54,374 nucleotides of DNA from an uncultured Parabacteroides sp. (GCA_910577325.1 CAJTMR010000024.1:1-54374); one strand, 5' to 3'. Positions 25,331 through 35,186 are shown, counted from the stretch's first letter. The notes: generated by a model not told the origin, from the letters alone. A program made the numbers and translations.

Positions 25331-27661
25331 TTATTCGATAATAGCCAAGCGTGCAAACTTCAAAAGCAGTTGCTTCTGGCCGAAATGGGCAAACGAAACT
25401 GTTGCCTTCGCATTACCGCCTTCGCCTTCAATGGCGGTCACCTCACCTTCCCCGAAGCGGTCGTGCCGGACTTTAGTCCCGACAGACAAACCCGGCAGAT
25501 CGGAAGCAGAAGATGAAGAGGCCGTTTCCACCCGTGTCAGGCGAACCTGCCGTCCGACTGCCTGAGCGGCCGGAGAGACATAAGTGTCTTCCTCCATAGC
25601 TTTCGGTTGCCGGAGAGCAGAGGAAAAAGCCGAAGAACGGCGAGTGGCGGCAAATGAGCCGTCGGCTACGGTATCTGCCTGCGTATAAATATATTGGGCA
25701 TCGATATCTTTCAAGAAACGGCTTGGCGAACACATCGCACTTTGCCCATTACGATAACGGCTTTTGGCGTATGTCAATACACAGTTTTCTTCCGCACGGG
25801 TAATTGCAACATAGAAGAGGCGGCGTTCTTCCTCCACCGCTCTCGGATTGTCTTTCGACATGGCTGAAGGAAACAAATCCTCTTCCAGCCCGACAATAAA
25901 AACATTCCGGAATTCCAAGCCTTTAGCCGCATGTACCGTCATCATCGTCACCTTGTTTGCCTGTTCTTCCTTATCGTTATCTTGATCTGTCAACAGCGAT
26001 ACTTCAGACAGGAAGTCGGCAAGCGAGACATGCTCCTCCCCTTCCTCGCGGCGTATCTCGCAAAACTCGGCAATACCTTTCAACAACTCCTGCAAGTTTT
26101 CCTGCTTGCTGATTCCTTCGACCGAACGATCTTGGAACAAGGCACTGACAATGCCGCTCTCCTTCACCACCGCCGAGGCAATTTCTTCGGCCGAAAGTCC
26201 GGCATTCCGTTCGATAAAACCGGAAATAAGTACCCGGAAATCGCCCAGTTTCTTTGCCGTTCCGTTATTAATCGGCAGGGCGTACCCGACAGGATCGTTC
26301 AACACGGTCCACAAACTGACATTATGTTCCGTGGCCGCGGCTATCAATTTATTCAAAGTCGTATCCCCTATCCCGCGGGCCGGATAGTTTATTACACGCT
26401 TGAAAGCCTCCTCGTCATGCGGATTAATAATCAGGCGAAGATAGGAAACAACATCCTTCACCTCCTTACGCTGGTAAAAGGATAAGCCACCATATATCTT
26501 ATAAGGGATTCCCCTTTTACGCAAAGCCTCTTCCAAGATACGGGACTGCGCATTTGTCCGGTACAAGATGGCAAAATCGGCATAATCGTAATTGCGCATC
26601 CGCATATCGTTAATCTTGCCGGCAACGGCATAGCCCTCTTCATAATCGGAATAGGACGAACAAACGGACAACTTGCTACCCTCTTCCTTTTCCGAATAGA
26701 CAGTTTTCCGGATCTGCTTCGTGTTCTTATGGATCAGGCTGTTCGCTGCATTTACGATGTTCTGCGTCGAACGGTAATTCCGCTCCAATTTGAAAATACG
26801 GCAACCCGGATACCGGTTTTTGAATTGCAGGATATTATCGATGTTGGCTCCCCGGAAAGAATAGATACTCTGCGCATCATCCCCTACCACGCAGATACGC
26901 CGGTGCACTTCGCACAAGCGCTGCACGATCAGATGCTGGGCAAAATTCGTATCCTGGTACTCGTCCACCAGCACAAACTGAAAAAAACTCCTGTATTTCT
27001 CCAACACGTCCGGATGATCGCGGAAAAGGATATTCGTTTGCAATAACAAGTCGTCAAAATCCATCGCCCCCGCTTGCAGGCAACGATTCTGATACCGCTT
27101 ATATATTTCACGCAGCAAAGGGACTTTCGAATCCATATCATGTTGCACCAGCTCCTTGTTCTGCTCATACGCCTTATAGGTGATAAGCGCATTTTTGGCA
27201 TTCGAGATACGGTTCTGTATCATTCCCGGCCGGTACACTTTGTCATCAAGTTGCATCTCCTTCATAATGGAACGAAGCAGGCTTTTGGTATCTGTCGCAT
27301 CGTAAATGGTAAAATTGGACGGATAACCGATACGTTCCGCTTCGGAACGGAGAATACGGGAAAAGATGGAATGGAACGTCCCCATCCACAAGCGACGTGC
27401 CGTCCGTTCATCCGTCAATAAGGCGATACGCTCTTTCATCTCGCGTGCCGCCTTATTGGTAAAAGTAAGTGCCAGAATACTCTGGGGAGGCAACCCCTGC
27501 CTTAACAGATAAGCTATCTTGTAAGTCAACACACGTGTCTTTCCCGACCCGGCTCCGGCAACCACAAGCGAAGGCCCATCGGCATAGACAACCGCTTCGC
27601 GCTGACTTTCATTCAATTGTTTCAGATATTCTTCCACGTATCTTGTATTTTTAACAACCAC
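25331..27661 (-). CDS. uvrD: UvrD/PcrA-family superfamily 1 DNA helicase
   Basis: The 776-residue length is normal for UvrD/PcrA. Helicase motifs in order are: Q motif LNESQREAV, motif I GAGSGKTRVL, Ia ALTFTNKAAREM, motif II LVDEYQDTN, motif III GDDAQSIYSFRGA, motif IV LERNYRS, motif V MTVHAAKGLEF and motif VI VAITRAEE. The C-terminal domain ends in the usual G-x-x-V-x-H-D-x-F-G-x-G module. It is a 3'-5' helicase in nucleotide excision and mismatch repair and replication-fork maintenance. The GTG at 27661 lies inside a TATCTTTG promoter-like box (27661-27668), so translation may instead start at the GTG at 27637 (VEEYLKQLNESQ). It is monocistronic here. Confidence 0.97.
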   Translation of the reverse strand: MVVKNTRYVEEYLKQLNESQREAVVYADGPSLVVAGAGSGKTRVLTYKIAYLLRQGLPPQSILALTFTNKAAREMKERIALLTDERTARRLWMGTFHSIFSRILRSEAERIGYPSNFTIYDATDTKSLLRSIMKEMQLDDKVYRPGMIQNRISNAKNALITYKAYEQNKELVQHDMDSKVPLLREIYKRYQNRCLQAGAMDFDDLLLQTNILFRDHPDVLEKYRSFFQFVLVDEYQDTNFAQHLIVQRLCEVHRRICVVGDDAQSIYSFRGANIDNILQFKNRYPGCRIFKLERNYRSTQNIVNAANSLIHKNTKQIRKTVYSEKEEGSKLSVCSSYSDYEEGYAVAGKINDMRMRNYDYADFAILYRTNAQSRILEEALRKRGIPYKIYGGLSFYQRKEVKDVVSYLRLIINPHDEEAFKRVINYPARGIGDTTLNKLIAAATEHNVSLWTVLNDPVGYALPINNGTAKKLGDFRVLISGFIERNAGLSAEEIASAVVKESGIVSALFQDRSVEGISKQENLQELLKGIAEFCEIRREEGEEHVSLADFLSEVSLLTDQDNDKEEQANKVTMMTVHAAKGLEFRNVFIVGLEEDLFPSAMSKDNPRAVEEERRLFYVAITRAEENCVLTYAKSRYRNGQSAMCSPSRFLKDIDAQYIYTQADTVADGSFAATRRSSAFSSALRQPKAMEEDTYVSPAAQAVGRQVRLTRVETASSSSASDLPGLSVGTKVRHDRFGEGEVTAIEGEGGNAKATVSFAHFGQKQLLLKFARLAIIE

Positions 27662-27774
27662 AAAGATACGACTTTTTATTTACTTCCCGCCTCAGGCCGT
27701 CATTCTCACCAAGGCAACCGCACCAAAAATTGCTATCCGGAAGCACCCTCTCCTCCCATGAAAATTTCGCAAAC

Positions 27775-27941
27775 CAACTATCATACTATCATATCTGGTT
27801 ATTAACTCCTGTTTCACAGGATGTTATCATTTTTCACCATGATGGTTATGACAGATGAATGATAGTACAAAACAGCAACTATCATGCCATAACATATTGG
27901 TTTAAACCAATATACAGACAAATATGATAGTATGATAGTTG
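27775..27941. repeat. MITE-like palindromic element
   Basis: CAACTATCATACTATCATAT (27775-27794) has its perfect 20-bp reverse complement at 27922-27941, giving a 167-bp unit with terminal inverted repeats. Inside are further ATGATAGT/ACTATCAT copies (about 27859-27866 and 27877-27885) and a perfect 20-bp palindrome ATATTGGTTTAAACCAATAT (27894-27913). There is no coding capacity. It fills most of the 354-nt gap between uvrD and the response-regulator gene; the rest of that gap shows nothing. Confidence 0.65.
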
Positions 27942-28015
27942 TTTTTTGCAAAAACATTTGTATGGTCAGTCCGTATCGGTGGCGAAATCACTTCTCCATC
28001 TTACAAAAGAATCGA

Positions 28016-29383
28016 TCAAACGATCCCATACGCCTTCAACTTATTGTAAAGCGTCTTGCGGTCGATTCCCAACAACCGGGCTGCTCTAGTTTTATTGTTA
28101 CCGGCTTCTTGCAGGGCGCGTTTAATCATTTCGCATTCGTGCGTTTCGTTTTTCAGTTGGATATTAACCGGAGCGGAAACGGGATTTGCAACCAGCTCTT
28201 CCGGGAGTTCGTTACGGGTAATATAGCGACCGGCCGTCAACAGGGTGGCATATTTGATGGCGTTCTTCATCTGGCGCAAATTCCCCGGCCAAGCATAAGA
28301 CTGAAAAATCCGAATTACTTCATTATCAAAACCAATAATATCTTTGTGCAATTCCATATTGGCCTGGTCCAAGAAGTTATCAGCAAACAACAACAGATCT
28401 TCTTTCCGTTCTTTCAAATCGGGAATACGGACGGTGAACTCGTTGATACGATGATATAAATCTTCGCGGAAATCACCCTTGTCGATTGCTGTACGCAAGT
28501 TTTCGTTTGTCGCGGAAATAAGACGGACATTGATCGCTATCTCCTGATTGCTGCCGACTGGTTTTACCTTCCGCTCCTGTAAGGCACGAAGAAGCTGTAC
28601 CTGCACTTCGTATGACAAGTTGCCGATCTCGTCCAAAAAAATCGTCCCCCCCTGGGCAGCGACAAAAGCACCTTCTTTATTATCAATAGCTCCAGTGAAC
28701 GAACCTTTCACATGCCCGAAAAATTCGGACGCGGCCAAATCTTTTGGGATAGCCCCGCAGTCGACAGCAATAAAAGGGGCTTTCCTACGGTTGCTCTGTT
28801 CATGAATACGGCGGGCGACATATTCTTTTCCTGTACCACTCGAACCGGTAACCAATACAGACATATCCGTTGGAGCAACCAGGCGCACATGCTCGTAGAG
28901 TTGACGGGCGACCGGGCTTTTTCCTTCCACATAATACTGGCAATGCGTCCCTCCCGACGGTTCGGGGCGTTTGGCGGAACGCACAGGGCGAGACAACTCG
29001 GCTGCAGAAGCGACCGGACCGGCTTCCGCCTTTATCACATCATTGATTTTGCCTAAAAGTTCTTCCGGATTCAACGGTTTGGCAATATAATCGGATGCCC
29101 CTAACTTGATTGCTTGCACAGCGGTCTGTATCTCCGCATAGCTGGTCATCATAATCAGGGGGATTACAATATTGTTTTCTTTTATCCATTTCAACAGATC
29201 AATTCCATCCCCGTCCGGCAAACGCAAATCAGACAGGATCAAATCGAAGGAAGCATCCTCTATCCGGCTTCGCGCATCCGAAACCGATGAAACCGAACTG
29301 ACTTCGAAGCCTTTCCTTCCAAGCCAGGTTTTCAGCATCAACGAGAACGTTATATCATCTTCTAAAATCAGAATAGACGGCAT
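28016..29383 (-). CDS. NtrC-family sigma-54-dependent response regulator
   Basis: This 455-residue protein has a receiver domain (1-120) with the acidic pocket at E8-D9-D10, phosphoacceptor Asp52 in LSDLRLP, and conserved Thr and Lys further on (MMTS, YIAKPLNP). The AAA+ domain has Walker A GSSGTGKE, the sigma-54 contact loop GSFTGA, Walker B GGTIFLDEIG and arginine-finger-type segments. The C-terminal Fis-type HTH is NNKTRAARLLGIDRKTLYNKLKAYG. It should activate RpoN-dependent promoters when phosphorylated. Its own promoter is probably at 29407-29435. No dedicated kinase gene adjoins it, but an incomplete phosphorelay kinase lies at 30991-33468. Confidence 0.96.
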   Translation of the reverse strand: MPSILILEDDITFSLMLKTWLGRKGFEVSSVSSVSDARSRIEDASFDLILSDLRLPDGDGIDLLKWIKENNIVIPLIMMTSYAEIQTAVQAIKLGASDYIAKPLNPEELLGKINDVIKAEAGPVASAAELSRPVRSAKRPEPSGGTHCQYYVEGKSPVARQLYEHVRLVAPTDMSVLVTGSSGTGKEYVARRIHEQSNRRKAPFIAVDCGAIPKDLAASEFFGHVKGSFTGAIDNKEGAFVAAQGGTIFLDEIGNLSYEVQVQLLRALQERKVKPVGSNQEIAINVRLISATNENLRTAIDKGDFREDLYHRINEFTVRIPDLKERKEDLLLFADNFLDQANMELHKDIIGFDNEVIRIFQSYAWPGNLRQMKNAIKYATLLTAGRYITRNELPEELVANPVSAPVNIQLKNETHECEMIKRALQEAGNNKTRAARLLGIDRKTLYNKLKAYGIV

Positions 29384-29406
29384 ATTATTCTTTCTTGTTT
29401 TGGGTT

Positions 29407-29435
29407 CAAAGATAACTAAGAATTAACAACGGACA
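29407..29435 (-). promoter_or_regulatory. Bacteroidetes-type promoter of the response regulator gene
   Basis: On the minus strand, TTG (29433-29435) is followed after 18 nt by TATCTTTG (29407-29414), a full match to the -7 box TAnnTTTG. It lies 24 nt upstream of the ATG at 29383. Confidence 0.7.
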
Positions 29436-29475
29436 ATTGACAATTTGAAAAAACGCCACGCCAATTCTTATTTTT

Positions 29476-30654
29476 TTAATTATTAAAAATCCATGTCGCC
29501 CTGCGCCATACCCCTTCGAACGGACCTTGCTTGAACTTCTTCAACCACCAATGACAAAAGCCTAACTGGAGAACGAACAGCAGGATGCCCACCCCGAAAC
29601 TGGCCGTCGTTCCTAAAACATTATAGAGCGACAAGCCGTAGCCGAAATAGACGAACGACCCTATAATAGACTGTGTCAAATAGTTAGTCAGACTCATCTT
29701 CCCATACGGAACCAGACCGTGCAGCACTCCATGAACTGAAACTCGTTGCCACAGGAAAACAAAGCCGGCAACAAGCACGCACATGAAAGAGAAATTGCGG
29801 AAAGAGGAAACAACCGTGTTCATTGGGGTCAGCATCGCCTTGTTGGAAATCATATCCGGAAGAGAAGCTGTAATGAAGTACAACGGGACAAAGCTGATCG
29901 CACCGATAACCAGCGTCCGCATCCAGAACACGCGGTGCCCGGGCAGGTCGACAAACAGTTGCCTGCGCCCGATCAGCATTCCCAACAGGAACAAAGAGGC
30001 CGTCTGGAAAAAACGGCCGTACCCCCACGCCCACAACAAGCTGAACAACTGGCCGTCCCAAAGGTTGGACTTGACCATCGCCCAGAAATCCGGCTGCGAA
30101 AGGAACGGGTACATACGTTGGCTGTGAATACGCCAGACACCGGCAGCCGGAACATAATCGGGATTCATCATCGCATAGAAGAATTTACCGAGTTCGAGCG
30201 GTTGAAGCATCAGGATAACAGCGGCAACCAGGACTGCCCGGTCACTCCATTTACACACCAGTACCAACACCACACCGATTATAGAATAAAGGACCAATAT
30301 GTCGCCGGGGAAAAACGCCCCGTTAAAACAGCCGATAATGAACAAAAGGAAAAGCCGCCACAGGAAACGCAAACGGAAGTCTTCGCCTTTTCTTGCTTGG
30401 TTATTATATTGGATAAAAAAACTAAAACCGAACAGCAAGGAGAAAATCGCGTATGCTTTCCCGGAAAAAAGGAAAAACAATGTTTCCCATATTCCCTTAT
30501 CCATCGCCTGCATAAAGGCCGAAGAAGCTGCCGGGAAATCATAGAAATTAAAATGCTCGATGTTGTGCAGTAACATAATAGCCATAACGGCAAAACCGCG
30601 TAGTGCATCCACCACCTCGATACGAGGCGACTTAGCCAAAGGTGCGTTATTCAT
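29476..30654 (-). CDS. DUF418-family multispanning membrane protein
   Basis: This 392-residue protein opens with PRIEVVDALRGFAVMAIML, the YeiB/DUF418 signature, and has about 10 hydrophobic helices. Family hallmarks near the C-terminus are FVLWQRVSVHGVLHGLVPYGKMSLTN in outline (PYGKMSLTNYLTQS visible) and a FCHWWLKKFKQGPFEGVWR tail. DUF418 proteins are inner-membrane proteins suspected in acyl transfer or transport, but no reaction is proven. The start at 30654 gives a short cytosolic lead before TM1. It stands between the response regulator and the histidine kinase on the same strand with long gaps on both sides, so it is probably its own unit. Confidence 0.92.
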   Translation of the reverse strand: MNNAPLAKSPRIEVVDALRGFAVMAIMLLHNIEHFNFYDFPAASSAFMQAMDKGIWETLFFLFSGKAYAIFSLLFGFSFFIQYNNQARKGEDFRLRFLWRLFLLFIIGCFNGAFFPGDILVLYSIIGVVLVLVCKWSDRAVLVAAVILMLQPLELGKFFYAMMNPDYVPAAGVWRIHSQRMYPFLSQPDFWAMVKSNLWDGQLFSLLWAWGYGRFFQTASLFLLGMLIGRRQLFVDLPGHRVFWMRTLVIGAISFVPLYFITASLPDMISNKAMLTPMNTVVSSFRNFSFMCVLVAGFVFLWQRVSVHGVLHGLVPYGKMSLTNYLTQSIIGSFVYFGYGLSLYNVLGTTASFGVGILLFVLQLGFCHWWLKKFKQGPFEGVWRRATWIFNN

Positions 30655-30990
30655 GATAATGATTTTTAATTTATGTTTTTATGATTTACGGAAGCAAAAA
30701 TAGATAAAGAAGTCATACAAAACAAAAAAAGCACCTTTTTAGGCGCTCTTTTTGTTTGCAGACTTAAAAAAATACTCGAACATAGTAACTTTAAAACGGT
30801 TTAAATGTAGAAACGTCCATTTCCGCTTCCCAACATAGAAAGAGCGAATATTGTGCCAAACTCTGCCCGGCACATGGTATTTTTCCGTAAATACCTGTAC
30901 TAAAACATATAAGGCACAAAGAATGTTTGACGAAGGTTTACTTTTACCACATCACGAATGGGGAATTGTGGACATATATGGGGAATTTTT
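30655..30990. other. Intergenic region between DUF418 and histidine kinase genes
   Basis: These 336 nt hold the terminator hairpin at about 30725-30753 and otherwise only A+T-rich sequence. GGGGAATT occurs twice, near 30960 and 30979. No gene is supported; a 61-codon plus-strand frame has no character of a protein. Confidence 0.5.
30725..30753 (-). terminator. Probable terminator downstream of the kinase operon
   Basis: The sequence AAAAAAGCACC-TTTTTA-GGCGCTCTTTTT forms an imperfect stem flanked by A- and T-runs. On the minus strand it is followed by a long T-tract, and it lies downstream of the kinase stop at 30991. Confidence 0.55.
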
Positions 30991-33468
30991 CTACAAATAC
31001 CGTTCCACAGCCTGGTTGACCACCACGGTCGCCTGACGGATCACATCGGACAGGAGACGTTTCCAGCCATCATTCGTCAATGCCTCGTCATTCTTTTCGA
31101 GAATCCTGAGCTGGGCAACCAGATCGGAAGCACCCAGCATGGTGAAAAGAGGGATCAACTTATGGGAAATTTTGGCCGCCGGAGCACGTCCGGTCTTTTC
31201 CAAGGCTTGTTGCAGCAACGAAATGCTCTTGTTCGTCTCCTCGGCAAACGTCCGGATAATGGAAGCGGAGGCATCTTTGTCTTCACCGGCAAAAGCAGTG
31301 AGCGAATCAAAATTGAATTCCGGCGACACCTCTGCCGGTATATCGGCCTGCAACAGATTATTCAACAAGGCAATCAACTGCTTTGCCGTAAAAGGCTTGT
31401 TCAGGAAGCCGGTAAAACCGGATTCCAAATAGTGGATATGCTCATTTTCCACACTGGCCGAGAGTGCAATGACGGGCACAGTGTCCGTTCCGGGGACACC
31501 CGACGACCGGATGACATCGAGCAGGCCGTAACCATCCATGCCCGGCATTTGTATATCGGTTATGATCGCATCGAAAGAGCTATCACGCAAAATATCGACC
31601 ACGGCAAACGGATTCGAGCAACTGGCGACCTCCACATGGTTCCGTTTCAAAAATTCTTCCGTCAGTGCCAACTGCAACGGATCGTCATCGACCAGCAGAC
31701 AATAGATCTCCCGCCCTTCGAATACCTCCTCTTCCGCCGCCGCCTCTACGGAAGGGACGGAAGACAATGTCTGTACTTCCGATTCCCGCAACGGCAGGAT
31801 GATCGTAAAATCACTGCCTTTTCCCGGGACACTCTTCAATGACAACGTCCCCCCCATCAGTTCGGTCAGTTTGCGGGTGATGGATAGTCCGAGGCCGAAA
31901 CCTTCTTCCTTTCCGGCTCCCGGCAAGCGTGCGAACTCACCGAAAATCTTTTCTTGCTCTTCTTCCGGGATTCCCGTTCCGGAATCGCTGACTACAATTG
32001 TCAACTGTCCATTATCCATTCCCAACTTAACCACCAGAACGACGCGTCCTTCATGCGTAAACTTGATTGCGTTGGACAGCAAATTACTGACCACCTGGCG
32101 GAGACGTATCGGATCACCGGAATAAATACGATCCATTCCCTCCTCCTTCATATTCAAGACAAAAGCCAATCCTTTCGCTTCGGCTATCGGACGGAAACTT
32201 CCGTATATCTCGTTAAAAAGCGTACGCACGCTGAAAAGCACGTTCTGTATCTCCATCTGCCCCGATTCCAACCGGTGAAAATCAAGCAAGCCGTTGACCA
32301 GCGAAAGGATATGATCGGCCGAGCCGGTCATGTTTTCCAAATAATAGCGTTGTCTTTCATCAGGATGTCGCCGTAGCAGGAGTTCGATATAACCGATTAT
32401 GGACGATAGAGGCGCCCGGATATCATGGCTGATCGTCAGCATCAACTTCTCCCGGCTATGAAGTAAGTCTTCGGCATACTGCTTGGCTTTTTCCAATTGC
32501 TGCCGGTAATACTGGCTTCTGGAAATATCACGGGTGATGAGAATGACAAAAACAACCACGATAATCAGCGACAGGACGGCGATGCCGCCAATGAGATAAG
32601 AGGTTTCACGCAGCACTTCCTGTTTCTTCATGACACGCTCCACCGACGCGTTCACCTCCTCTTTCTCTATGTCACGCAACAGTTGGTTGATCCGGCTCGT
32701 AATGATACTGTTATTATAACGCAGGTTAGCAGCACGCTCCAAAAGCTGGCCTACAAGCTGTTTACGCTGGTCGGCCACACTGTCCTGCAAATTTTTCAGA
32801 ACCGTCACGATCGTGTCTGCCGGGTTGAAAGAGTTAACCAGTGTGTCGGTCACAATCTGCCGGGTCGTATTCACAACAATGGCGGAATCGGCCACGGGCG
32901 GGGAAAAAACATCGGCAAGACGACGGAAAAAGCCACGGGGCCTACGAGGCTGCGGAGTCTTCACCGAATCCTGACGGACGATCACGCGCTCCTGAATTTC
33001 AACCTGACGAACCATCGTATCCTGCCGGGCAATCACCTTCTCGATATTTTGCGCATACAGGTTTTCCGCGTTCGTCTCGCGCCATGTTTCCAGCAGGCGG
33101 CGCGTATTCCGGCGCTTTTGCTCGATCAGCATGTCGACCGTATCAATTTTGGAATATAACACCGGATTCGAAACCAACGTACGCAAGGAATCCATATTCT
33201 GCAAAGCCTTGTTCAGCGTACGGTTGAAATGGTCGATCTCTCCTTGCGGACGCCCGATGACTTGTCCGAGCGCTTCGCTTTCATACAATAAAGACAACGT
33301 ATTGGTCACAAGATACACTTTCTCGCGCGATTTACTGTTCGGATCGTCTTCATCGGCAAACTGTTTAATGATATTATATATGTAAACGACCGAATAAACC
33401 GCTATCAGGATCAATAACAAGTATCCCAATATGACCTTACTTGTAATATGCCCGTGCTGCGCGCTCAC
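30991..33468 (-). CDS. Hybrid histidine kinase with receiver and Hpt domains
   Basis: In this 825-residue protein, TM1 (about 11-31) and TM2 (about 295-320) enclose a large helical periplasmic sensor region with a Pro/Arg patch. The kinase core shows the H box MLTISHDIRAPLSSIIGY, N box NLLSNAIKF, G1 SDSGTGIPEEE and G2 GFGLGLS. The receiver follows with VDDDP, the phosphoacceptor in ITDIQMPGMDG and a KPF lysine. It ends in an Hpt domain (KISHKLIPLFTMLGA). Such His-Asp-His chains need a separate response regulator to act on DNA. Its start overlaps the stop of the phosphoethanolamine-transferase gene by 4 nt, so the two are translationally coupled and the kinase probably senses envelope state. 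Confidence 0.95.
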   Translation of the reverse strand: MSAQHGHITSKVILGYLLLILIAVYSVVYIYNIIKQFADEDDPNSKSREKVYLVTNTLSLLYESEALGQVIGRPQGEIDHFNRTLNKALQNMDSLRTLVSNPVLYSKIDTVDMLIEQKRRNTRRLLETWRETNAENLYAQNIEKVIARQDTMVRQVEIQERVIVRQDSVKTPQPRRPRGFFRRLADVFSPPVADSAIVVNTTRQIVTDTLVNSFNPADTIVTVLKNLQDSVADQRKQLVGQLLERAANLRYNNSIITSRINQLLRDIEKEEVNASVERVMKKQEVLRETSYLIGGIAVLSLIIVVVFVILITRDISRSQYYRQQLEKAKQYAEDLLHSREKLMLTISHDIRAPLSSIIGYIELLLRRHPDERQRYYLENMTGSADHILSLVNGLLDFHRLESGQMEIQNVLFSVRTLFNEIYGSFRPIAEAKGLAFVLNMKEEGMDRIYSGDPIRLRQVVSNLLSNAIKFTHEGRVVLVVKLGMDNGQLTIVVSDSGTGIPEEEQEKIFGEFARLPGAGKEEGFGLGLSITRKLTELMGGTLSLKSVPGKGSDFTIILPLRESEVQTLSSVPSVEAAAEEEVFEGREIYCLLVDDDPLQLALTEEFLKRNHVEVASCSNPFAVVDILRDSSFDAIITDIQMPGMDGYGLLDVIRSSGVPGTDTVPVIALSASVENEHIHYLESGFTGFLNKPFTAKQLIALLNNLLQADIPAEVSPEFNFDSLTAFAGEDKDASASIIRTFAEETNKSISLLQQALEKTGRAPAAKISHKLIPLFTMLGASDLVAQLRILEKNDEALTNDGWKRLLSDVIRQATVVVNQAVERYL

Positions 33469-35186
33469 TCGTTCTTCTTATAATTCATTTTCCATTTGTC
33501 CAACATCACGAAATCCGCATTCTTCAAGCCGACTTTCCAAAACGGAACCGGTTCGTCGTGGTCGCCGAGATACATACGGTCGCGAATGGCAAAAGCCAGG
33601 TTCGTCAGTGCCAATGTGGAATCGGATACCGAAGTACGGACACCGGCAATGTCCAATACCGTATGGAACACACTGTTCGTACTGACCGGATAAGCGCTGT
33701 GAGACATTGCCGTCCGGTATTTCTCCGGGAAAATTCTCCGGTAATCGTCCGAAAACCAGATGATATATGGAATATGAAGCTGATAATAAGTCGGTATCGG
33801 CGAAGCATGCAGGTAACGGGCACGCGAATCATCAAAAATATCCTCCCCGTGGTCGCTTAGATAAAGCATCGACGAACAGGCATTCTTCTTTTTCAGCATA
33901 TCGACGATTTCTCCCAACACATAGTCCGTATAACGGATCGAATTGTCGTATGAATTACGCAATTCCTTCTTATAAGACTGGCGGATGCCTTCGGCCTTAT
34001 CTGGCGTATAAATCCGGAATTCGGCCGGATAACGCTCATAATAGTTGAAATGCGATCCGTAGGTGTGGAGAACGACAAACATATTATCGTCCGATTCATC
34101 CAGTTCCTTTTCCAGGTACGGCAAAAGGGCAGCATCGTGCAACGAGGTCAGGTAGGACCCGGTGTTGTTGAACGTGCTCATGTCGATAAACGTATCAGCC
34201 TCCCGATAGAAAGCCCCGATCATCGAGGTGGTCAGTTTCTGGTTGGCAATGACCAACGTACGGAAACCGGCCTCCTTGAAAGCGGAAACAATACTTTTTT
34301 CATCATATATCACGCCATAGTCTTCCGCACTGGCGGCAGACAGGATGATCGGAACACTTTTGTGCGTATTGTTGGACTGCGTCACGACATCCGTAAAATG
34401 AACCAGGCCGTCAAGTTCTCTCATCCGAGGAGTCGTATTGCGCTCATATCCATACAAACTCCACTCCATAGCCCGCGAAGTCTCTCCCACCACAAGCACG
34501 TAAATCTGCCGTTTTCCATCCGCCCGCCCCATACAAACCGAGTTAAATTTGAAGTCGGCAGATGAAACGGAATAGTTCGCATTCTTGTTCGACTTGGTAA
34601 TCGCAAAATAGAGGTTATAAAGCGCATTGACCGGATAAACATCGTTCTTGAGCGAGAAACTGTGTTCTTGCCAAGAAGGCAGGAGACAAAGCACTCCTAC
34701 CCCGAAAAGCCCCAGGCTTCTGAGTGCCCACTTCTTACGAAACTGTTCGGCCAGCCTGTCTTTCATACGAATCGAACGAGTAGCAAGCCATAAGGTTGGA
34801 AACGTATAAAAGAAAAAAACGCAAATGATAACAAGAAAAATATTCCCTAATAGTTCGCTTGCTTCAGAAGCGTTCGAACTTGTCAGGTTCAGGAACATAT
34901 CCACTGCTATCACCGACTCGCCGAAAAGGTACAACAAGACCAACTGGCCTCCATCCAATATGATTTTCGGCAACAGAAACCAAACTACCACTCCCGGCTT
35001 ACGTGCCAACAACAAGATTCCCATCCAGAATGCCAACGGCATGATGATGGAAGCAAGGCTGACCGAAACAGGAAGGGGTTCCGTAAACAGGAAGACACAG
35101 TTCGGTATGATAAATAAGAAACCGAACAAAAAATATAAGTGTTTCTGTGAAGATAACCCACGCAAAATGTCAGTAAAGTATTTCAT
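33465..35186 (-). CDS. Phosphoethanolamine transferase (EptA/sulfatase superfamily)
   Basis: This 573-residue protein has five N-terminal TM helices within the first 180 residues, then a periplasmic alkaline-phosphatase-fold domain. Metal and nucleophile signatures are VLVVGETSRAMEWSLYGY, the likely nucleophilic Thr in SNNTHKSVPI, HTYGSHFNYYERYP and LYLSDHGEDIF. Enzymes of this family move phosphoethanolamine from phosphatidylethanolamine to lipid A or other glycans, lowering surface negative charge and sensitivity to cationic peptides. The gene is first in a two-gene unit with the hybrid kinase. A TATCTTTA sequence about 17-24 nt before the ATG is a near-consensus -7 box. Confidence 0.9.
   Translation of the reverse strand: MKYFTDILRGLSSQKHLYFLFGFLFIIPNCVFLFTEPLPVSVSLASIIMPLAFWMGILLLARKPGVVVWFLLPKIILDGGQLVLLYLFGESVIAVDMFLNLTSSNASEASELLGNIFLVIICVFFFYTFPTLWLATRSIRMKDRLAEQFRKKWALRSLGLFGVGVLCLLPSWQEHSFSLKNDVYPVNALYNLYFAITKSNKNANYSVSSADFKFNSVCMGRADGKRQIYVLVVGETSRAMEWSLYGYERNTTPRMRELDGLVHFTDVVTQSNNTHKSVPIILSAASAEDYGVIYDEKSIVSAFKEAGFRTLVIANQKLTTSMIGAFYREADTFIDMSTFNNTGSYLTSLHDAALLPYLEKELDESDDNMFVVLHTYGSHFNYYERYPAEFRIYTPDKAEGIRQSYKKELRNSYDNSIRYTDYVLGEIVDMLKKKNACSSMLYLSDHGEDIFDDSRARYLHASPIPTYYQLHIPYIIWFSDDYRRIFPEKYRTAMSHSAYPVSTNSVFHTVLDIAGVRTSVSDSTLALTNLAFAIRDRMYLGDHDEPVPFWKVGLKNADFVMLDKWKMNYKKNE

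Noticed and set aside
29746..30573. 275-codon plus-strand frame opposite the DUF418 gene.
   Set aside because: Its composition (Q/R/K/H-rich, repetitive) is that of an antisense shadow, and the opposite strand encodes a clear family member.
30851..31036. 61-codon plus-strand frame downstream of the kinase gene.
   Set aside because: No promoter, ribosome-binding site or domain; it overlaps the kinase 3' end in antisense.
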